This document shows, piece by piece, positions 60,960 to 64,000 of a DNA stretch of 64,000 bases. The stretch is from Megachile rotundata (Eukaryota > Arthropoda > Insecta > Hymenoptera > Megachilidae). Below the pieces are notes generated by a model. It did not search any database. It was not told where the DNA came from and saw only the letters and a program-made list of their open reading frames with translations. The stretch spans positions 9,777,926 to 9,841,925 of the forward strand of contig NC_134984.1 in the NCBI RefSeq assembly GCF_050947335.1, given 5' to 3'. The position numbers and the translations under genes are program-made. Position 1 is the first letter of the stretch; each line of letters begins with the position of its first letter.

Positions 60960-62040
60960 TTGGAATTTTAGGAAAATTTGAGGATTGGTAATTTGAAATT
61001 TATGAGAGTTTAGAAATTTAAGGGTGTGGATATTGAAAAATTTAGGCAGTTTGAGATTTGGCAATTTAGGAATTTGGGAAATTGAGAAATTGGGAATTTA
61101 GAGATATACAAATTTTGAAATTTAGGGACTTTCAGACTTGGTGACTTGGAGATTTGCTAACTTAAGAATTTGGGAAATTGGAAATTTAGAAATTTGGTAA
61201 ATCATAAATTTGGGGAATTGGAAAATTTGAGTATTTGGAAATTTAGTTACTCAGAAGTTTGGAAAATTGGGAATTTAGAAATTTAGAAATATGGGAATTT
61301 AGAAATTTGGTAAATCATAAATTTGGAGAATTGGAAAATTTGAGTATTTGGAAAATTAGTTACTCAGAAATTTGGAAAATTGGGAATTTAGAAATTTAGA
61401 TATACAGGAATTTAGAAATTTGGTCAATCATAAATTTGGAGAATTGGAAAATTTGAGTATTTGGAAATTTAGTTACTCAGAAGTTTGGAAAATTGGGAAT
61501 TTAGAAATTTAGATATATAGGAATTTAGAAATTTGGTAAATCATAAATTTGGAGAATTGGAAAATTTGAGTATTTGGAAATTTAGTTACTTAGAAATTTG
61601 GAAAATTGGGAATTTAGAAATTTAGATATATGGGAATTTAGAAATTTGGTAACTTATAAATTTGGGAACTTGAAGAATTAGGGGATTTGGAAATTTGGTT
61701 ACTCACAAATTTGGCAATTTAGAATTTAAAAATTTAGAGACATAACAATTTCGAAATTGAGGGATTTTGAGATTCAGCGACTTGGAGATTTGCTAACTTA
61801 AAAATTTTGGAAATTGGAAATTTAGAAATTTAGAAATATAGGAATTTAGAGGTTTGGTAACTCATATAATTAGAAAATAACAAAGGGTTTTGAAGATTTG
61901 ATTACTCAGAAAGGGAATTTGGAAATTTGAAAATTTTGAGATATAAAATTGAGGTATTTGGGGATTTTGAAGTTAATAATTTGGAAATTTAGAAATTCAG
62001 AAACTTAGGAGTATGGAAATTTTGAATTTTAAAGGCAATT
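60960..62040. repeat. Word array with a 113-bp tandem core
   Basis: Degenerate GGAATTTAGAAATTTGG words surround a regular core. The phrase GAAAATTTGAGTATTTGG recurs at 61221, 61334, 61447 and 61560, exactly 113 bp apart, and units also share GTTACTCAGAAGTTTGG. A decayed unit follows near 61670. Confidence 0.85.
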
Positions 62041-62379
62041 GTTCAATTCCCTTCTTAAAAAAAAGTCCTTCGATTTTTCATTGAAAAATTTTGAAGTCAT
62101 CGAAGAAATTTGGAATACTTTTCGGCATCCCTAATAAATAACAAACCTAATAAAGTAGTATTAAGTAATAAACCCAGCGATGTTTCAGGGATGTTAATAA
62201 TCATATCTGTTGATTCATAATATTTGATTACTGTAGAATTACGAAACAATTTGATTTTATCATTTTCTACTGTGAAAAAACATTTTCACAAAAACCCACA
62301 AGTGTTCAAATTCAAATTTCTTAAAAATAAATTCATATACGAATAAATTTTATTTCCATATTGATTTTATTTTATTTTT

Positions 62380-62616
62380 CTATGTCGATTCATTTTTCGC
62401 TTGTACCACTTTGAAAACGTCCTGTATAAAACCTGTAATGTGTAATATATTTTTGGAACTGGTTTTAAACGTTTGCGTAGGGTTGTTACGCCGCGTCCCG
62501 GTGTCACGAGTATTGATCTCTGTGGAGCCACTGCGTGAATGGGCTATAACCGTCTCACCCTGGATTTTAGGAAGACCGATTTCTGTCCCTGTCACGTTCC
62601 AGGACCCTGTTCCTTG
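62380..62616 (-). CDS. Candidate terminal coding exon, unidentified protein
   Basis: An open frame on the minus strand in a GC-richer block runs from about 62628 to a TAG at 62382-62380 (polar, Thr/Ser/Asn-rich, ending VVQAKNEST). AATAAA follows within 15 bases. A possible acceptor AG at 62618-62617 is in phase with the exon at 63929, but its polypyrimidine tract is poor. I do not recognise the protein. An adjacent minus-strand frame at about 62645-62755 (VEHDENEVEVPHPSDQ) also looks coding-like and ends at a donor-like GTAAGG, so the true structure may differ. Confidence 0.28.
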   Translation of the reverse strand, partial: QGTGSWNVTGTEIGLPKIQGETVIAHSRSGSTEINTRDTGTRRNNPTQTFKTSSKNILHITGFIQDVFKVVQAKNEST

Positions 62617-63439
62617 CTTTACTTCCCTTCAAATGCTCCTTACTCTCCTTGATCAGAGGGATGAGGTACTTCTACTTCGTTTTCGTCGTGTTCCACGTTT
62701 TCTTCTTGTTTACTCTCCGTTACAGTTACTTTCTTCGAGTTCTCTACCACTTGCAATCTTTACTATTGTTTTTATGGTTATCGGTGTTCTTTTATTCTTG
62801 TTCTACTCTGATTGCTTTTTTCGCTTCCTTCTTTTCACTTTGTGGATCAAATTAATCGGAAAAAGTCTCATGAAAATTCTATAGATGCCATATTGCATGA
62901 TAAATGCAAACATATTTTATTTTATAAAATGTTGTTTTTAATATTTAAAAAGAAAATTCTATTATTTTTAAGCTGTTTACAAAATCCTGTTTACGAAACT
63001 TATTTATAAGTCATTTATGAAATTCTGTGGTTTATGATTTATTTTGAAAATTTTATTAGAGATTGAAGATATGGAAAATTAACAGTTAGAGTTTTCAACT
63101 TCAATTTCAACTGAAGTTCAAACTTTTGGTAAAAGTTTTTGAAACATGTTTGATAATTTGTTCTTCTTCAGCAAATAAAATATATCTCAAAATAAAAATA
63201 AAAGAATTTTTTAAATAAAAGTTGTAGATTATAAAATCCCTTATAAAATGATGGGTCTGAAGTTAAGATGGCGTCACCTGTATATTGATGTATTAAAATA
63301 GTAACGTATTAAAACATATTCTAAAAGAAATTGTTTATAACTTTAATAAAAATGAACAACTGTACATATTAAATTCATTTATTTGTCTCTTTTTGCGGTT
63401 AAAAACGGTTTATTCAATTTCGCGGTTTTATTGACTTGA

Positions 63440-63925
63440 TTTTTTTAATTTAATTACTTTGTTCTGTTTTATTTTTGTATCTGCCTTTGTTTGCTGTTTT
63501 TCTGTTTTGCTTTACATCAGGTTTGTGTATTTTCCAATTTTTTCATTTTAAAAGTTTCACCATTTATAAAAATTCTCACCTGTTTTTTAAATTCGTTTCA
63601 TCTTTTTTAAAGTTCTATTGCTTCGTTTTATTTTATAAAATTTGGAACACAATTTTGAAACTTATCTGTTTCATTGTTTTTAAATTACTTCATTTTATTT
63701 TATAAATTTGTTCCATTCTTCTAAAAATTGTTTTTATTATTTTATTTCATTTTTAAATATTTTAACACATTTTAAAATATGTTTCTACTTTTCTGAAATT
63801 GTTTCTATTCATCCTGATTTATAAATTTGTTTTATTTTTCTATTCCTTCCTTCTATTTTATAAATTCGAATCTTTTTTCTTTCAACCTGTTTCATAAATT
63901 CGTTTCTTTTGCGATACTTTTTTCT
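63440..63925. repeat. Degenerate T-rich word repeat
   Basis: Words such as TTTCATTTTATAAATTCGTTTC recur irregularly. There is no gene content. Confidence 0.6.
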
Positions 63926-63928
63926 TAC

Positions 63929-64000
63929 CGGTTTCTTTGCTTGGCTCATTAATCTTTGTTTTTGGATACGGTCCCATTTTACTTCTGTCGGTCCTCCATT
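63929..64000 (-). CDS. Candidate partial coding exon entering from the right edge
   Basis: On the minus strand the last 72 bases read as an open, charged peptide (GGPTEVKWDRIQKQRLMSQ, then AKKP) that ends in a good donor, CCG followed by GTAAGA, at 63928. The exon continues beyond the window. Composition and splice signal suggest a real exon. The protein is not recognised. It may join to the candidate exon at 62380-62616. Confidence 0.42.

Noticed and set aside
62411..62884. 157-codon plus-strand hydrophobic frame
   Set aside because: It is antisense to a more polar, coding-like minus-strand frame, and its Leu/Phe richness is the mirror of that composition.
1..64000. CRISPR array, operon or prokaryotic-type system
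   Set aside because: The genes are spliced animal genes. The regular repeats are satellites and minisatellites without spacers of CRISPR type.
1..64000. tRNA or rRNA genes
   Set aside because: No sequence with clear tRNA boxes or rRNA similarity was noticed by eye. A tRNA scan would be needed to exclude one fully.

Overview
The window is AT-rich insect nuclear DNA with small, intron-containing genes. It carries TTAGG-type words, a DD34D mariner remnant and several kinds of miniature transposon. Gene content and conservation fit a hymenopteran (bee, ant or wasp). That assignment is an inference from style and homology, because no marker in the window fixes the species.

Layout. At the left edge (292-2676, +) is an 11-exon gene for a 26-29 kDa-type papain-family cysteine protease, 549 residues. 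It converges on eyes absent (eya, minus strand). Seven coding exons of eya run from 21076 down to 5129 and encode about 500 residues ending in the EYA phosphatase domain. A probable non-coding first exon with a TATA box lies near 34351-34440. The eya introns are full of tandem arrays built from short A/T-rich words and of miniature transposons with inverted ends. From 35.3 to 43.4 kb no gene is recognised, but several GC-richer islands stand out and are candidate regulatory elements.

From 43.4 to 55.5 kb is a compact gene cluster: NF-YC (minus), IFT52 (minus), a TBP-related protein (plus, divergent from IFT52) and the neuroendocrine chaperone 7B2 (minus). An X-box (RFX site) sits 139 bp upstream of the IFT52 start codon. 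One 7B2 intron holds a 1.3 kb near-palindrome whose arms carry six evenly spaced CTCF-like motifs. Another 7B2 intron holds an internally deleted mariner with 26-bp perfect terminal repeats. From 55.8 to 62 kb are several tandem arrays and a pogo/Tc1-type miniature element. At the right edge a probable coding exon (minus) enters the window from outside.

How the parts relate. Two genes are transcription factors of general type (NF-YC, TBP-related), one is a ciliary transport protein, one is a neurosecretory chaperone and one is a developmental phosphatase/coactivator. They do not form one pathway. The items most worth following are the divergent TBP paralogue with a Phe-to-Tyr change at an intercalating position, the CTCF-motif hairpin, and an inverted pair of about 500-bp elements that flanks two eya exons and could favour back-splicing. 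Gene models were built by hand from splice sites, reading-frame phase and homology; exon junctions are stated so they can be tested against transcripts.
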